Below, piece by piece: positions 54,537 to 63,375 of a stretch of 64,000 bases of DNA (positions are counted from its first letter, which is position 1; each line of letters begins with the position of its first letter). Where the stretch lies: the NCBI RefSeq assembly GCF_000421185.1, contig NZ_ATWJ01000013.1, forward strand, positions 124,001 to 188,000, read 5' to 3'. Made by a program: the position numbers and the translations under genes. Origin of the DNA: Ornithinimicrobium pekingense DSM 21552. GTDB lineage: Bacteria; Actinomycetota; Actinomycetes; Actinomycetales; Dermatophilaceae. Below the pieces are notes generated by a model. The model made no database searches. It saw only the letters and a program-made list of their open reading frames with translations, and was not told where the DNA came from.

Positions 54537-55649
54537 ATGCTCACGCGCGTGGCGACGTTCAACGTGGAGAACCTCTTCGACCGGGCCCGGATCCTCGCCG
54601 CCGACACCTGGGAGGAGCACCGCGAGGACCTCGAGGCGTATGCGGTGCTCACCCGGATCCTGCAGCAGGAGCGCTACTCCGCGCAGGACAAGGAGCGGAT
54701 CGCCGAGCTGCTGGTCGAGCTGGGGCTGGGCCGCTCCGACGAGGGCGAGCTGCTGCGGCTGCGGCAGAACCGCGGGCGGCTGGTGCGCCGCCCCCGGGAG
54801 GGCGGGCTCGTCGTCGAGGCCGACGGCCGCGGCGACTGGATCGGCTGGCTGGAGCTGCGGCGCCAGTCCCCCACCGAGCTGGCGCTGCGGCACACCGCCC
54901 AGGTCGTCGCGGACCTGGCCCCCCACGTGCTGGGCGTGGTCGAGGCCGAGGACCGGGTCGCGCTGGGCCGCTTCAGCCGCGACCTGCTCGAGCCCGCCGC
55001 GGGGTGGGGGTTCGAGCACGTCATGCTCGTCGACGGCAACGACGACCGCGGCATCGACGTCGGGCTGATGTGCCGCGCCGGCTACCCGATCGGGCCGATC
55101 ACCAGCCACGTCGACGACCGCACCCCCGAGGGGCTGCGGGTCTTCTCGCGCGACTGCCCGGAGTACGAGGTCGCCCTGCCCGGCGGCGGACGCCTCGTCG
55201 TCATGGTCAACCACCTCAAGTCCAAGGGGTATGGCGGCCAGGCCGTCTCCGCGCGCTCGCGGCGGCGTCAGGCCACCCGCGTCCGGGAGCTGTACGACGC
55301 GCGTCTGGCCGCGGGCGACGACCTGGTCGTCGTCCTCGGGGACCTCAACGACACCCCGGACTCCGACGCGCTGGCACCGCTGCTCGGGGACGGCGGCCCG
55401 CGTGACGTGAGCGCCCACGGGACGTTCGACGACGGTGGCTGGCCCGGGACCTACACCACCGGGAGGGCGGGCAACAAGATCGACTACATCCTGTGCTCCC
55501 CGGCGGTCTTCGACGCGATCCGCGCCGGCGGGATGCACCGCCGGGGTGTGTGGACGGCCTCGGGGCGGTGGCCGATGTACGACACGCTGACCCGGGAGGT
55601 CGACGCGGCCAGCGACCACCACGCGGTGTGGGTCGACCTGCAGCTGTGA
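54537..55649 (+). CDS. Endonuclease/exonuclease/phosphatase-family protein
   Basis: 370 residues. RVATFNVENLF opens the fold; VVEAEDRVAL, VNHLKSKGYGG, VVLGDLNDTPDSDAL, NKIDYILC and ASDHHAVW are the EEP motifs in order, carrying the Asn, Glu, Asp and His of the metal site. No signal peptide is seen. Could be a nuclease or a phosphodiesterase. CACAGT ends six bases before the ATG. Confidence 0.88.
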   Translation: MLTRVATFNVENLFDRARILAADTWEEHREDLEAYAVLTRILQQERYSAQDKERIAELLVELGLGRSDEGELLRLRQNRGRLVRRPREGGLVVEADGRGDWIGWLELRRQSPTELALRHTAQVVADLAPHVLGVVEAEDRVALGRFSRDLLEPAAGWGFEHVMLVDGNDDRGIDVGLMCRAGYPIGPITSHVDDRTPEGLRVFSRDCPEYEVALPGGGRLVVMVNHLKSKGYGGQAVSARSRRRQATRVRELYDARLAAGDDLVVVLGDLNDTPDSDALAPLLGDGGPRDVSAHGTFDDGGWPGTYTTGRAGNKIDYILCSPAVFDAIRAGGMHRRGVWTASGRWPMYDTLTREVDAASDHHAVWVDLQL

Positions 55650-55658
55650 CCGCGCCGG

Positions 55659-57608
55659 TCAGCGTCCGCCGTTGGCCTCCGCGCGGGGCCGCACCAGGGC
55701 CACCAGGGTGACGCCCGACTGGGGCACCGTGGTGGTGCGGCCGACGACGGTCGCGTGGCCGTCCTCCACGGAGAACATCAGCACCGCGTCGGGCTGGCGC
55801 TCCAGGAAGTCGTCGAGCGTGTGCTGCTCGGTCAGCTTGGTCTGGCGCACCGCCATCCCCTCCCGGACGCGCTGCTCGAGCTCGGGCGCGGACAGCGCGG
55901 GGCGGAACGCCAGCCGCGCCGTCAGCTTGCGGGCCGTGCGCTGCTTGGCCTGGGTCGCGGTGGCCCCGCTCTCGGGGGAGCTGCGCCGGCGGCTGCCCGA
56001 CCCCTGCTCCTCCGCCTCCTCGTCCCGACGCTCGTCCTGCCGGCGCAGCTGGAAGGTCTGGGAGCTGCCGAGGGTGTGGGCGAACTCGCGGGCCGCCGTG
56101 GAGTTGGTGGCGTCGTCGTAGGTGGCGGCGACGAAGGAGCCGATGCCCGCGAGCTCCATGTCCTCCACCGCATACTCCGAGAGGATGTGCGTGCGCTCGA
56201 CCCGCAGCCCGGCCATCCGGGCCTGGCTGACCTCGGCGGGCGACAGCGACACCAGCAGGGTCGGCACGCCCAGCCCCTGCAGGATCCCCGCGGCCTGGCG
56301 CGCCCAGACCGGCGCGCCGGCGAAGAGGATGCCGTTGGGCGTGGTGGTCGCCAGCCCCAGACGCTCGGCGAGGCGCCCGACGCCGAGGCCGTAGACGGCC
56401 ACGGTGACGACGATGGTGACGAAGACCAGCGGGACGAGGTCGGAGGCCTCGGCGACCAGGGCGGTGAGCCGCTCGGCGTTGGCCTCCAGCTCCAGGGCCT
56501 CCAGAGGAGGCAGGTCGATCTGACGGGACTCCAGCACCGCGTTCTCGGCGGCGTGCTCCAGCTCCAGGGCGAAGATGCTCGTCACGGCGGCGGCGACGAT
56601 GCCGCGCGGCGCCATGAAGGACAGCAGCGTGCGCTCCTCGCGGGTGGCCGAGGTCCCCAGCAGCCCGAGCCAGACAGAGGCGGGTCGCACCACCAGGATC
56701 AGCAGCGTCACGAAGACGAGCGCGATCGGCGCGACGGCCACGACCTCGGCGGGGGAGATGCGGCCGGCGAGCATGACGAACAGCGCACCGACGATCAGCA
56801 CCTGCAGGTGCTCCTTGAACTCCCGCACGTGGTCCAGCCGCAGGCCGGGGCGGTTGGCCAGGTAGATCCCGAGCATCGTCACGGTGAGCAGCCCGCTCTC
56901 GGCCTGCAGCTGGTTGGAGACCACGAGGGCACCCACCGCCACCGCCAGGAAGACGACGCCCTCGAGGAAGTCGGGGATCCAGTGGCGGCGCATCGCCACC
57001 TCCAGGCCGACCCCGAAGACCAGGGTCAGCGCGGTGCAGATGAGCAGCAGCCGCCCGAGCATGACCAGGGCGGGCCCGATCGAGACCTCGGGGCCGCTGA
57101 TGATCACCGTCTGGAAGACGAGGACGGCGAGCACCGCCCCGATCGGGTCGACGACGATGCCCTCCCACCGCAGCATCGAGGACACCCGCCGCGTCGGGCG
57201 CAGCTGGCGGACGATCGGGGCGATGACCGTGGGGCCGGTGACGACCAGGAGGGCGCCGATGAGCAGGGAGAGCTGCCAGCCGATGCCGGCCACCATGCCC
57301 GAGGCGGTGATGAGCACCCAGGCCAGCGCCACGACGACCGTGCACAGCCGCACCACCGCCGTGCCCAGCCCGCGCAGGTCGCGGAACCGCAGGGACAGCG
57401 ACCCCTCGAAGAGGATGATGCCCACCGACACGCTCACCCCGGCGAAGAGCACGTCGCGGCCGAGCACCTCCTCGGGCGTCACGACCTGCCCCAGGCCGAA
57501 GCCGACGACCAGCAGCAGCAGGATCGACGGCACCTTGGCCCGGTAGGCGAGGAGCTGGCACGCGGCGGCCAGCGCGAGCACCAGGGCGAGGTAGGGGGCG
57601 ACTTGCAC
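55659..57608 (-). CDS. NhaP/CPA1-type cation:proton antiporter with RCK-like domain
   Basis: 649 residues. About twelve helices in the first 420 residues, with VTGPTVIAPIVRQLRPT and WEGIVVDPIGAVLAVLVFQ carrying the CPA1 ion-site pattern. After residue 440 comes a Rossmann-like cytoplasmic domain (ILFAGAPVWARQAAGILQGLG, HILSEYAVEDMELAG) that resembles an RCK_N module, and a final domain with DDFLERQPDAVLMFSVEDG. Likely sodium or potassium efflux. Start is GTG at 57608. Confidence 0.88.
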   Translation of the reverse strand: MQVAPYLALVLALAAACQLLAYRAKVPSILLLLVVGFGLGQVVTPEEVLGRDVLFAGVSVSVGIILFEGSLSLRFRDLRGLGTAVVRLCTVVVALAWVLITASGMVAGIGWQLSLLIGALLVVTGPTVIAPIVRQLRPTRRVSSMLRWEGIVVDPIGAVLAVLVFQTVIISGPEVSIGPALVMLGRLLLICTALTLVFGVGLEVAMRRHWIPDFLEGVVFLAVAVGALVVSNQLQAESGLLTVTMLGIYLANRPGLRLDHVREFKEHLQVLIVGALFVMLAGRISPAEVVAVAPIALVFVTLLILVVRPASVWLGLLGTSATREERTLLSFMAPRGIVAAAVTSIFALELEHAAENAVLESRQIDLPPLEALELEANAERLTALVAEASDLVPLVFVTIVVTVAVYGLGVGRLAERLGLATTTPNGILFAGAPVWARQAAGILQGLGVPTLLVSLSPAEVSQARMAGLRVERTHILSEYAVEDMELAGIGSFVAATYDDATNSTAAREFAHTLGSSQTFQLRRQDERRDEEAEEQGSGSRRRSSPESGATATQAKQRTARKLTARLAFRPALSAPELEQRVREGMAVRQTKLTEQHTLDDFLERQPDAVLMFSVEDGHATVVGRTTTVPQSGVTLVALVRPRAEANGGR

Positions 57609-57666
57609 GCGTGCCAGTGTGCTGCATACCCGGCTCCCCGCGCAGGAGCGTGCCGCCGGGACGCCG

Positions 57667-57930
57667 TCAGCCGGCGACGGCCTCGAGGAGGCCGGCTGCG
57701 AGCAGCACCTCCACGGCCGCCCGCGTCTGCTCCAGCGCCGTGCCCTCCGGCGGCGGGCCGAAGGCTGTCTCGAGCACCTGCGCGAGCTCCTCGAGGGTCA
57801 CCGGCCCGTCGGCCTGCTCGCGGATGAACGTGCCGAGCGCCGACACGCGGTGGACCTGCCCGTCGACCAGGACGAGGGACTCGCCGCCGCGGTGCAGCTC
57901 GTCGTGGGCGACCACGGCCCGCACGCTCAC
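57667..57930 (-). CDS. PqqD-family protein, partner of the HprK-related protein
   Basis: 87 residues. LVDGQVHRVSALGTFIREQADG and VTLEELAQVLETAFG are the winged-helix core of PqqD-like proteins, which bind peptide leaders; EQTRAAVEVLLAAGLLE is the last helix. GTG at 57930 overlaps the stop of the kinase-like gene (GTGA), so the pair is co-translated. This arrangement matches what has been called the HPr-rel-A system. Confidence 0.75.
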   Translation of the reverse strand: MSVRAVVAHDELHRGGESLVLVDGQVHRVSALGTFIREQADGPVTLEELAQVLETAFGPPPEGTALEQTRAAVEVLLAAGLLEAVAG

Positions 57931-58766
57931 CACGGGTCGCCCCGCCCGAGGATCTCGGCCGCGACGGGCTCGAGGGAGGCGGCCTCGGCATACACGACGC
58001 GCTGCGCGCCGCCGGTGCGCTCGAGCACGTCGGCCAGCCACCGCAGGGGCCCCTCGGTGCGCATGAAGCCCGACGACTCGGGGGTGAGGGCGAGGACGGC
58101 GTCGAGCACGTCGAGCTGCTCCACGCGCGGCGGGCCGGGGTGGCCCACCTCGCGGCGGAGCACGACGACGCCGGCGAGCCACGGCGCGGCGACGGGGGCG
58201 GTGAGCCCCGCGGTGCCCGGTGGCTGCTCGTCCTTGGTGCCGGACCAGTCGGGGCGGCGGGTGGACAGCGGCTTGAGGTAGGGCACGACCGTCCCGTCCC
58301 GGCCGATCCCCACCGTCTCGTCGCTGACGTAGGCCCGGCCAGGTCCGAGCGCGCGGCACAGCGTCGTCTTGCCCGTGTTGCCCGGCGCCACGAACGCCGC
58401 CGTGGCCCCGGTGAGGGGGTCGGCCAGGCCGGCCGCGTGGAGCATGAGCAGCTCTCCGGCGCGCGCGGTGATCACGGCGTGGGTGATGCTCTGGGTGAGC
58501 CGCTGGAGCAGCCTGGGCAGGTCGCGGTCGTGGACCACGGTGTCCCGGCGCTCCCAGGGCTCCGGCCGGTCCTCGGGGACGACCCCGGCCTCGACGACCA
58601 GCGGCGGGGCCGTCGTGCCGGCGGCGGGCCCGGTCCCCTCGCGCAGGGCGAGGTGCCAGCGCTCGCGCAGCACCCGCGCGAGCTCCTCGGGCTCCTGCCC
58701 GGTGACCCGCACGTCGACGTCGGTGCCCAGCACGTGCAGCGGGACGATGTCGGCGGCGGAGGTCAC
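57927..58766 (-). CDS. HprK-related kinase-like P-loop protein
   Basis: 279 residues. The central FVAPGNTGKTTLCRALG has a Walker A at 127-134, followed by YVSDETVGI, the acidic element of HPr kinase/phosphatase; earlier, ITHAVITARAGELLMLHAAG is also typical of HprK-like proteins. It lacks the N-terminal domain of true HprK. TAGGGT ends six bases before the GTG start. Its target, and any role with PqqD, is unknown. Confidence 0.8.
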   Translation of the reverse strand: MTSAADIVPLHVLGTDVDVRVTGQEPEELARVLRERWHLALREGTGPAAGTTAPPLVVEAGVVPEDRPEPWERRDTVVHDRDLPRLLQRLTQSITHAVITARAGELLMLHAAGLADPLTGATAAFVAPGNTGKTTLCRALGPGRAYVSDETVGIGRDGTVVPYLKPLSTRRPDWSGTKDEQPPGTAGLTAPVAAPWLAGVVVLRREVGHPGPPRVEQLDVLDAVLALTPESSGFMRTEGPLRWLADVLERTGGAQRVVYAEAASLEPVAAEILGRGDPW

Positions 58767-58825
58767 GGCGTCACCCTACGTCTGCGCCCGTCGCCCGTCG
58801 CCGCGCCGCACTAGGGTCCAGGGTC

Positions 58826-59857
58826 ATGGACGAGGTCACCGGCACGCCGGAGGAGGAGGCGCTGGCGCGGGCGGTGCACGCCGTGTATGCCGTCGAACCG
58901 GCGGAGTTCGTCGCGACCCGCAAGGAGTGGGTGACCCGTCTGCGCGCCGACAAGCTGCGCGAGGTGGCCCGGCAGGTGGCGGCGCTGCGCAAGCCGACCG
59001 TGTCCGCCGCCGCGGTCAACGCTCTGGTCCGCGCGGACGACCCGGTCGTCGCCCGGCTCGAGGACGTGGGCGCCAGGATGCGTCACGCCCAGTCCACGCT
59101 GGACGCCGCGGCGCTGTCGGCGCTGCGGGACGAGCGCGACGAGGTGCTGCGCGCCTGGGTGGCGGCGGCGCGCGAGCATGCCGGTGGCGCGCTCACCGCC
59201 GCGGTCGAGGCGGAGGTGCGCGACACCGCCGTGGCCGCCCTCGCCGACCCGGCCGCCACCGAGGTGGTGACCAGCGGGACGCTGACGCGGGCGCTGTCCT
59301 ACAGCGGGTTCGGCGAGGTCGACGTCGCCGACGCCGTCGCACGGACCAGCACGGGGGTGATGCTCAGCCGCATCGAGGGTGGCCGGGGGGCGGACGAGGG
59401 CGAGGTCGCGGAGGACGAGGACGAGGAGGACCTCGCGGAGGGCGGCACCGAGGAGGTGGTCGCGGACGATGACGCCGAGCCAGACGAGGACGACGCGGAG
59501 GACGAGGACGCCGGCGCCGAGGACGAAAGCACCGAGGCTGCCGGCGAACCCGAGGCCGACCTCGCCACCCTCGAGATGGAGCTGGACGAGGCCGAGAAGG
59601 TCGTGGCGGCGGCCCGTGCCGCACGCCGCACGGCCGTCCGCGAGCACGAGGCGGCGCAGGAGCGGGCGACCTCGGCCGCCGAGCAGGTGGCACAGGCACA
59701 GCGGCTGCTGGAGCAGGCCCGGTCGGCGCTGGAGGAGGCCGAGGCCGAGCAGGGACGCACCACCGCGGCCCTGGAGGAGGCCGAGGAGGAGCTACGCCGC
59801 AGCCGTCAGCAGCGGGACACCGCCCGGGCGGCCCTGGAGGAGGCCGAGGACGGCTGA
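58826..59857 (+). CDS. Acidic coiled-coil protein of unknown function
   Basis: 343 residues. An alpha-helical N-terminal domain (EFVATRKEWVTRLRADKLREV, LRKPTVSAAAVNALVR) of a type seen in many actinobacteria, a highly acidic central region (about 195-250, many Glu and Asp), and a long C-terminal coiled coil rich in Ala, Glu and Arg (EEAEEELRRSRQQRDTARAA). TAGGGT ends eight bases before the ATG (leaderless type). No catalytic motif is seen; a scaffold role is possible. Confidence 0.75.
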   Translation: MDEVTGTPEEEALARAVHAVYAVEPAEFVATRKEWVTRLRADKLREVARQVAALRKPTVSAAAVNALVRADDPVVARLEDVGARMRHAQSTLDAAALSALRDERDEVLRAWVAAAREHAGGALTAAVEAEVRDTAVAALADPAATEVVTSGTLTRALSYSGFGEVDVADAVARTSTGVMLSRIEGGRGADEGEVAEDEDEEDLAEGGTEEVVADDDAEPDEDDAEDEDAGAEDESTEAAGEPEADLATLEMELDEAEKVVAAARAARRTAVREHEAAQERATSAAEQVAQAQRLLEQARSALEEAEAEQGRTTAALEEAEEELRRSRQQRDTARAALEEAEDG

Positions 59858-59917
59858 GCCGCCTGGCACAGGGCCCTCTCGCCGGTCACCACGCTCGTGC
59901 GCCACGCTCGTGCACCG

Positions 59918-59963
59918 CTGTCGTGACACGACGGTCGTCACCACGACGGGCGTGTCACGACAG
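59918..59963. terminator. Bidirectional hairpin between the coiled-coil gene and bioY
   Basis: A perfect 12-bp stem, CTGTCGTGACAC and its complement, encloses 22 bases that pair further (GGTCGT with ACGACG). Two direct copies of CACGCTCGTGC precede it (59890-59912). Lies between convergent genes. Confidence 0.7.
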
Positions 59964-60035
59964 GACGGCACGAGGGTCCGCCAGACGTCACCGCCCGGCG
60001 TCCCCCGCGGCAGTCGTCCCGTGGGGCAGGCGTCG

Positions 60036-60638
60036 TCAGCGGCGCGTGTCGACGGAGCGGATCAGGCGCCAGGCGAGCGGGAACGCCGCGGCGGCCAGGC
60101 CGGCCTTGACCAGGCCGGGGAGGATGAAGGGCGTGACGCCGTAGGCGGCGATCGTGGCCGGGTCGCTCAGGCCGAGCACGGCGGCCATCCACGGGACGCC
60201 GACGAGGAAGGGCGCGACGGTGGCCAGGCAGAAGCCGGCCATCGCCAGCAGCGGCCGGCGGTCCCACGCGCGCTCGGCGAACCACCCGGCGACCGCCGCG
60301 GCGGCGATGAAGCCGACGATGAAGCCGAAGGACGGGGCGAGCACGTAGGCCGGGCCGCCCGCGAAGCCGGCGAACCACGGGACACCGGCCAGGCCGGCCA
60401 CCAGGTAGGTGGTCAGGGCGGCGGCACCGCGACGCATGCCCAGCGCACCGCCGACGAGGATGACCCCCAGCGTCTGCCCGGTGATCGGCACCGGCCACAT
60501 CGGGATGGTCACCTGGGCGAGCAGCCCGACGACGACGGCTCCGGTGACGACGAGCGCGACGTCGGTCATCGTCGAGCTGCGGGCGACCAGACGGTCGGCG
60601 AGCACGCCCGGGCGGGCGGCGAGTGCGGCGGTCGACAC
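60036..60638 (-). CDS. bioY: BioY-family biotin transporter substrate-binding component
   Basis: 200 residues, six helices. QVTIPMWPVPITGQTLGVIL near the start and the motif FAGGPAYVLAPSFGFIVGF are BioY hallmarks. It captures biotin at the membrane and may use an energy-coupling factor module; no ecfA or ecfT gene is in the window. GTG at 60638 has AGGAGG eight bases upstream. No biotin-operator-like palindrome was found. Confidence 0.93.
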   Translation of the reverse strand: MSTAALAARPGVLADRLVARSSTMTDVALVVTGAVVVGLLAQVTIPMWPVPITGQTLGVILVGGALGMRRGAAALTTYLVAGLAGVPWFAGFAGGPAYVLAPSFGFIVGFIAAAAVAGWFAERAWDRRPLLAMAGFCLATVAPFLVGVPWMAAVLGLSDPATIAAYGVTPFILPGLVKAGLAAAAFPLAWRLIRSVDTRR

Positions 60639-60757
60639 GAGGTGTCCTCCTGGGCGGGGCGGGCGGGAGACGAGCGATCCACAGCCTGCCACAGCCGGGG
60701 GCGCGCACGCACCGGGCCCGGTCGTCCTGAGCTCGCCCCCGGCCCGCCCCGGTGAGG

Positions 60758-60788
60758 TTGGCGGACCGGCGAGCGCACGGCATACGCT
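60758..60788 (+). promoter_or_regulatory. Promoter of the phosphofructokinase gene
   Basis: TTGGCG at 60758-60763 and CATACG (60781) or TACGCT (60783) at 17-19 bases form a plausible sigma-A promoter, about 110 bases before the start. Confidence 0.4.
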
Positions 60789-60799
60789 GGGGCTGCATC

Positions 60800-60842
60800 G
60801 ACGCCGGTCGGCCCGCTCCTCGGGTGGGGCACGACCGGCGTC
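60800..60842 (+). repeat. Hairpin in the phosphofructokinase leader
   Basis: GACGCCGGTCG pairs with CGACCGGCGTC (11 bp) around 21 bases that contain a nested CCCG/CGGG stem. It may shape the mRNA leader; no known riboswitch class is recognised. Confidence 0.5.
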
Positions 60843-60896
60843 CGCCCGTCCGGACCACGAGCCGTGGCCGACCCCCGACGCGCTAGGAAGAGCCCC

Positions 60897-61919
60897 ATGA
60901 AGATCGCCGTGCTGACCGCCGGGGGCGACTGCCCCGGACTGAACGCCGTCATCCGCGGTGTGGTGCTCAAGGGCGACCGCATCTACGAGCACGAGTTCGT
61001 GGGCGTCCGTGACGGCTTCCGCGGCCTGGTCGACAACGACATCGTGCCGCTGCCCCGCCAGCGCGTGCGCGGCCTGTCCAAGGTCGGGGGCACGATCCTG
61101 GGCACCTCGCGCGTCAGCCCGATGACCAACGGCGGCACCGACCGCGTCAAGGAGGTCATGGACCAGCACCACATCGACGCGCTCATCGCCGTCGGCGGCG
61201 AAGGCACGCTGACGGTGGCCCGCATGTTCCACGACGCCGGCATCCACGTGGTCGGCGTGCCGAAGACCATCGACAACGACCTGTCGGCGACCGACCGCAC
61301 GTTCGGCTTCGACACGGCGGTGTCGGTGGCGACGGAGTCGATCGACCGGCTGCGCACCACCGGCGAGGCGCACAGCCGGTGCATGGTCGTCGAGGTCATG
61401 GGCCGCAACGTCGGCTGGATCGCCCTGCACGCCGGCATCGCCTCGGGCGCCCACGCGATCCTCATCCCCGAGGTGCCCGTGACGCGCCAGCAGCTCTTCG
61501 ACTGGGTCCGGCATGCCATGGACCGCGGCCGTGCGCCGGTCGTCGTGGTGGCCGAGGGCTTCACCTTCGCCGGCGAGGAGGAGAAGGTCGGCAGCGACCG
61601 CACCGACGGCTTCGGCCGCCAGCTGCTCGGGGGCATCGGCGACCAGGTCACGCGGATGATCGAGGAGGCCACCGGCATCGAGACCCGCAACACCACGCTG
61701 GGCCACCTGCAGCGCGGCGGCGTGCCCAGCTCCTACGACCGGGTGCTCGCCACGCGCTTCGGCACCGCGGCCGTCGACGCGGTGAGCAACCGGCTCTGGG
61801 GCACGATGGTGGCGCTGCACGGCATCAACATCGTCAACGTCAACCTGCGCGACGCCACCAGCGAGCTCAAGACGGTCCCCCGGGAGCAGTGGGACGAGGC
61901 GGCCATCCTCTTCGGCTGA
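60897..61919 (+). CDS. pfkA: 6-phosphofructokinase
   Basis: 340 residues. TAGGDCPGLNAVIRG opens the fold; AVGGEGTLTVA has Gly103 and VPKTIDNDL has Lys123; GRNVGWIALHAG and LQRGGVPSSYDRVLATR complete the site. Gly at the first position favours ATP as donor, while Lys at the second is seen in PPi-dependent and group III enzymes; this mix is known in actinobacterial ATP-PFKs such as that of Streptomyces. ATG at 60897 follows AGGAAG at six-base spacing. Confidence 0.93.
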   Translation: MKIAVLTAGGDCPGLNAVIRGVVLKGDRIYEHEFVGVRDGFRGLVDNDIVPLPRQRVRGLSKVGGTILGTSRVSPMTNGGTDRVKEVMDQHHIDALIAVGGEGTLTVARMFHDAGIHVVGVPKTIDNDLSATDRTFGFDTAVSVATESIDRLRTTGEAHSRCMVVEVMGRNVGWIALHAGIASGAHAILIPEVPVTRQQLFDWVRHAMDRGRAPVVVVAEGFTFAGEEEKVGSDRTDGFGRQLLGGIGDQVTRMIEEATGIETRNTTLGHLQRGGVPSSYDRVLATRFGTAAVDAVSNRLWGTMVALHGINIVNVNLRDATSELKTVPREQWDEAAILFG

Positions 61920-61974
61920 CCTGGCCGCCCTCCTGCGCGAAGGGGCGCCCGGACGGCGCGCCTAGGATCGGGGG

Positions 61975-63270
61975 ATGACGCATCCCGGCCCCCCGCACGA
62001 GGCGACCGCACGCGACATACCCCTGCCCACCGCGGACGACGTCGACGCCGCCGCGGCGCGCATCGCCGGCAAGGTGGACCGCACCCCGCTGCAGCGCAGC
62101 GAGCGGTTGTCGGCGTCCACCGGGGCCGACGTGTGGCTCAAGCGCGAGGACCAGCAGCCGGTCCGCTCCTACAAGGGGCGCGGGGCCGCCAACCTCATCG
62201 CCCAGCTGGACGCCGAGCAGGTGTGGGCCGGGGTGGTGTGCGCGAGCGCGGGCAACCACGCCCAGGGGGTCGCCCACGCGTGCGCGTCGCTGGGCGTCAA
62301 CGCGCGCATCTACCTGCCCGCGACCACGCCCCGGCAGAAGCGGGAGCGGGTGGCCGCGATCGGCGGGGACTGGGTGGAGACGGTGGTCGGCGGGGCGTCC
62401 TACGACGAGGCCGCGGCGGCCGCCCTGGACGATGCGCGGCGCACCGGCGCCACGCTGGTGCCGGCGTTCGACCACCCGCACACGATCGCCGGCCAGGGCA
62501 CGATCGCCCTCGAGGTCGTCGAGGACCTGACGGCGGCCGGCCGACGGCTCGACGTGCTCGTCGTGCCGGTGGGCGGGGGCGGGCTGCTCGCCGGCTGCCT
62601 CACCTGGCTGCGGGAGCGCCACCCGCAGGTGCGCGTCGTCGGGGTCGAGCCCGCCGGCGCGGCGAGCATGATCGAGGCCACCTGGAAGGGCGGACCCACG
62701 ACGCTGGCGACGATCGACTCCTTCGTCGACGGCGCCGCCGTGCGCCGCGCGGGCGACCGGACGTATGCCGTCGTCGCGCGCCACGCCCCCGAGCTGCTCG
62801 CCGTGCCCGAGGGCCGGATCTGCACCGAGATGATCGACCTCTACCAGACCGAGGGCGTCATCGCCGAGCCCGCCGGGGCGCTGGCCGCCTCCGCGCTGGA
62901 CCGCGTCGGCGTCGAGCCGGGACAGACCGTGGTCGCCGTGGTCTCCGGCGGCAACAACGACCTGCTGCGCTACCCGGAGGTGATGGAGCGCTCGCTCATC
63001 GACCGCGGGCTCAAGCACTACTTCCTGGTCGACTTCCCCCAGGAGCCGGGGATGCTGCGCACCTTCCTCGACGAGGTGCTCGGCCCCGACGACGACATCT
63101 CGCTGTTCGAGTACGTCAAGCGCAACAACCGGGAGACCGGGCCGGCGCTGGTGGGGATCGAGCTGGGTCGCCGCCAGGACCTGCCCGGGCTGCTGGAGCG
63201 GATGGACGCCTCGTCGATGGACGTCGAGCCGATCCCCCACGACAGCCCGCTATTCCGCTTCATCCTGTAG
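61975..63270 (+). CDS. ilvA: Threonine ammonia-lyase (threonine deaminase)
   Basis: 431 residues. RSYKGRGA with the PLP lysine at 67, SAGNHAQGVA, the glycine loop VGGGGLLAG, and VSGGNND near the end of the catalytic domain. A single ACT-like regulatory domain follows (HYFLVDFPQEPGMLRTFL), as in the short Bacillus/actinobacterial IlvA. It makes 2-oxobutanoate for isoleucine. TAGGAT ends six bases before the ATG, so the mRNA is probably leaderless. Confidence 0.95.
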   Translation: MTHPGPPHEATARDIPLPTADDVDAAAARIAGKVDRTPLQRSERLSASTGADVWLKREDQQPVRSYKGRGAANLIAQLDAEQVWAGVVCASAGNHAQGVAHACASLGVNARIYLPATTPRQKRERVAAIGGDWVETVVGGASYDEAAAAALDDARRTGATLVPAFDHPHTIAGQGTIALEVVEDLTAAGRRLDVLVVPVGGGGLLAGCLTWLRERHPQVRVVGVEPAGAASMIEATWKGGPTTLATIDSFVDGAAVRRAGDRTYAVVARHAPELLAVPEGRICTEMIDLYQTEGVIAEPAGALAASALDRVGVEPGQTVVAVVSGGNNDLLRYPEVMERSLIDRGLKHYFLVDFPQEPGMLRTFLDEVLGPDDDISLFEYVKRNNRETGPALVGIELGRRQDLPGLLERMDASSMDVEPIPHDSPLFRFIL

Positions 63271-63290
63271 CGCCCTGCGCCGGGACCCCG

Positions 63291-63326
63291 TCGCGGCGGG
63301 CACCTGTCCCGTGGTGCCCGCCGCGA
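63291..63326 (+). terminator. Terminator of ilvA
   Basis: TCGCGGCGGGCACC pairs perfectly with GGTGCCCGCCGCGA (14 bp) across an eight-base loop, 20 bases after the stop. A second, weaker CACC...GGTG hairpin follows. Confidence 0.8.
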
Positions 63327-63375
63327 TCCCGCCACACCACCCTGTCCCGGGGTGCCCGCGTGGATGCCTGTGCGC

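Noticed and set aside
59858-60035. Third copy of the 19-bp repeat family
   Set aside because: CACGCTCGTGC repeats with a 13-base step and a hairpin occur, but the unit and period differ from loci D and E, so it is listed only as a terminator.
60639-60896. Riboswitch or biotin operator between bioY and pfkA
   Set aside because: No palindrome like the BirA site and no known riboswitch core; the one hairpin is explained as a leader structure.
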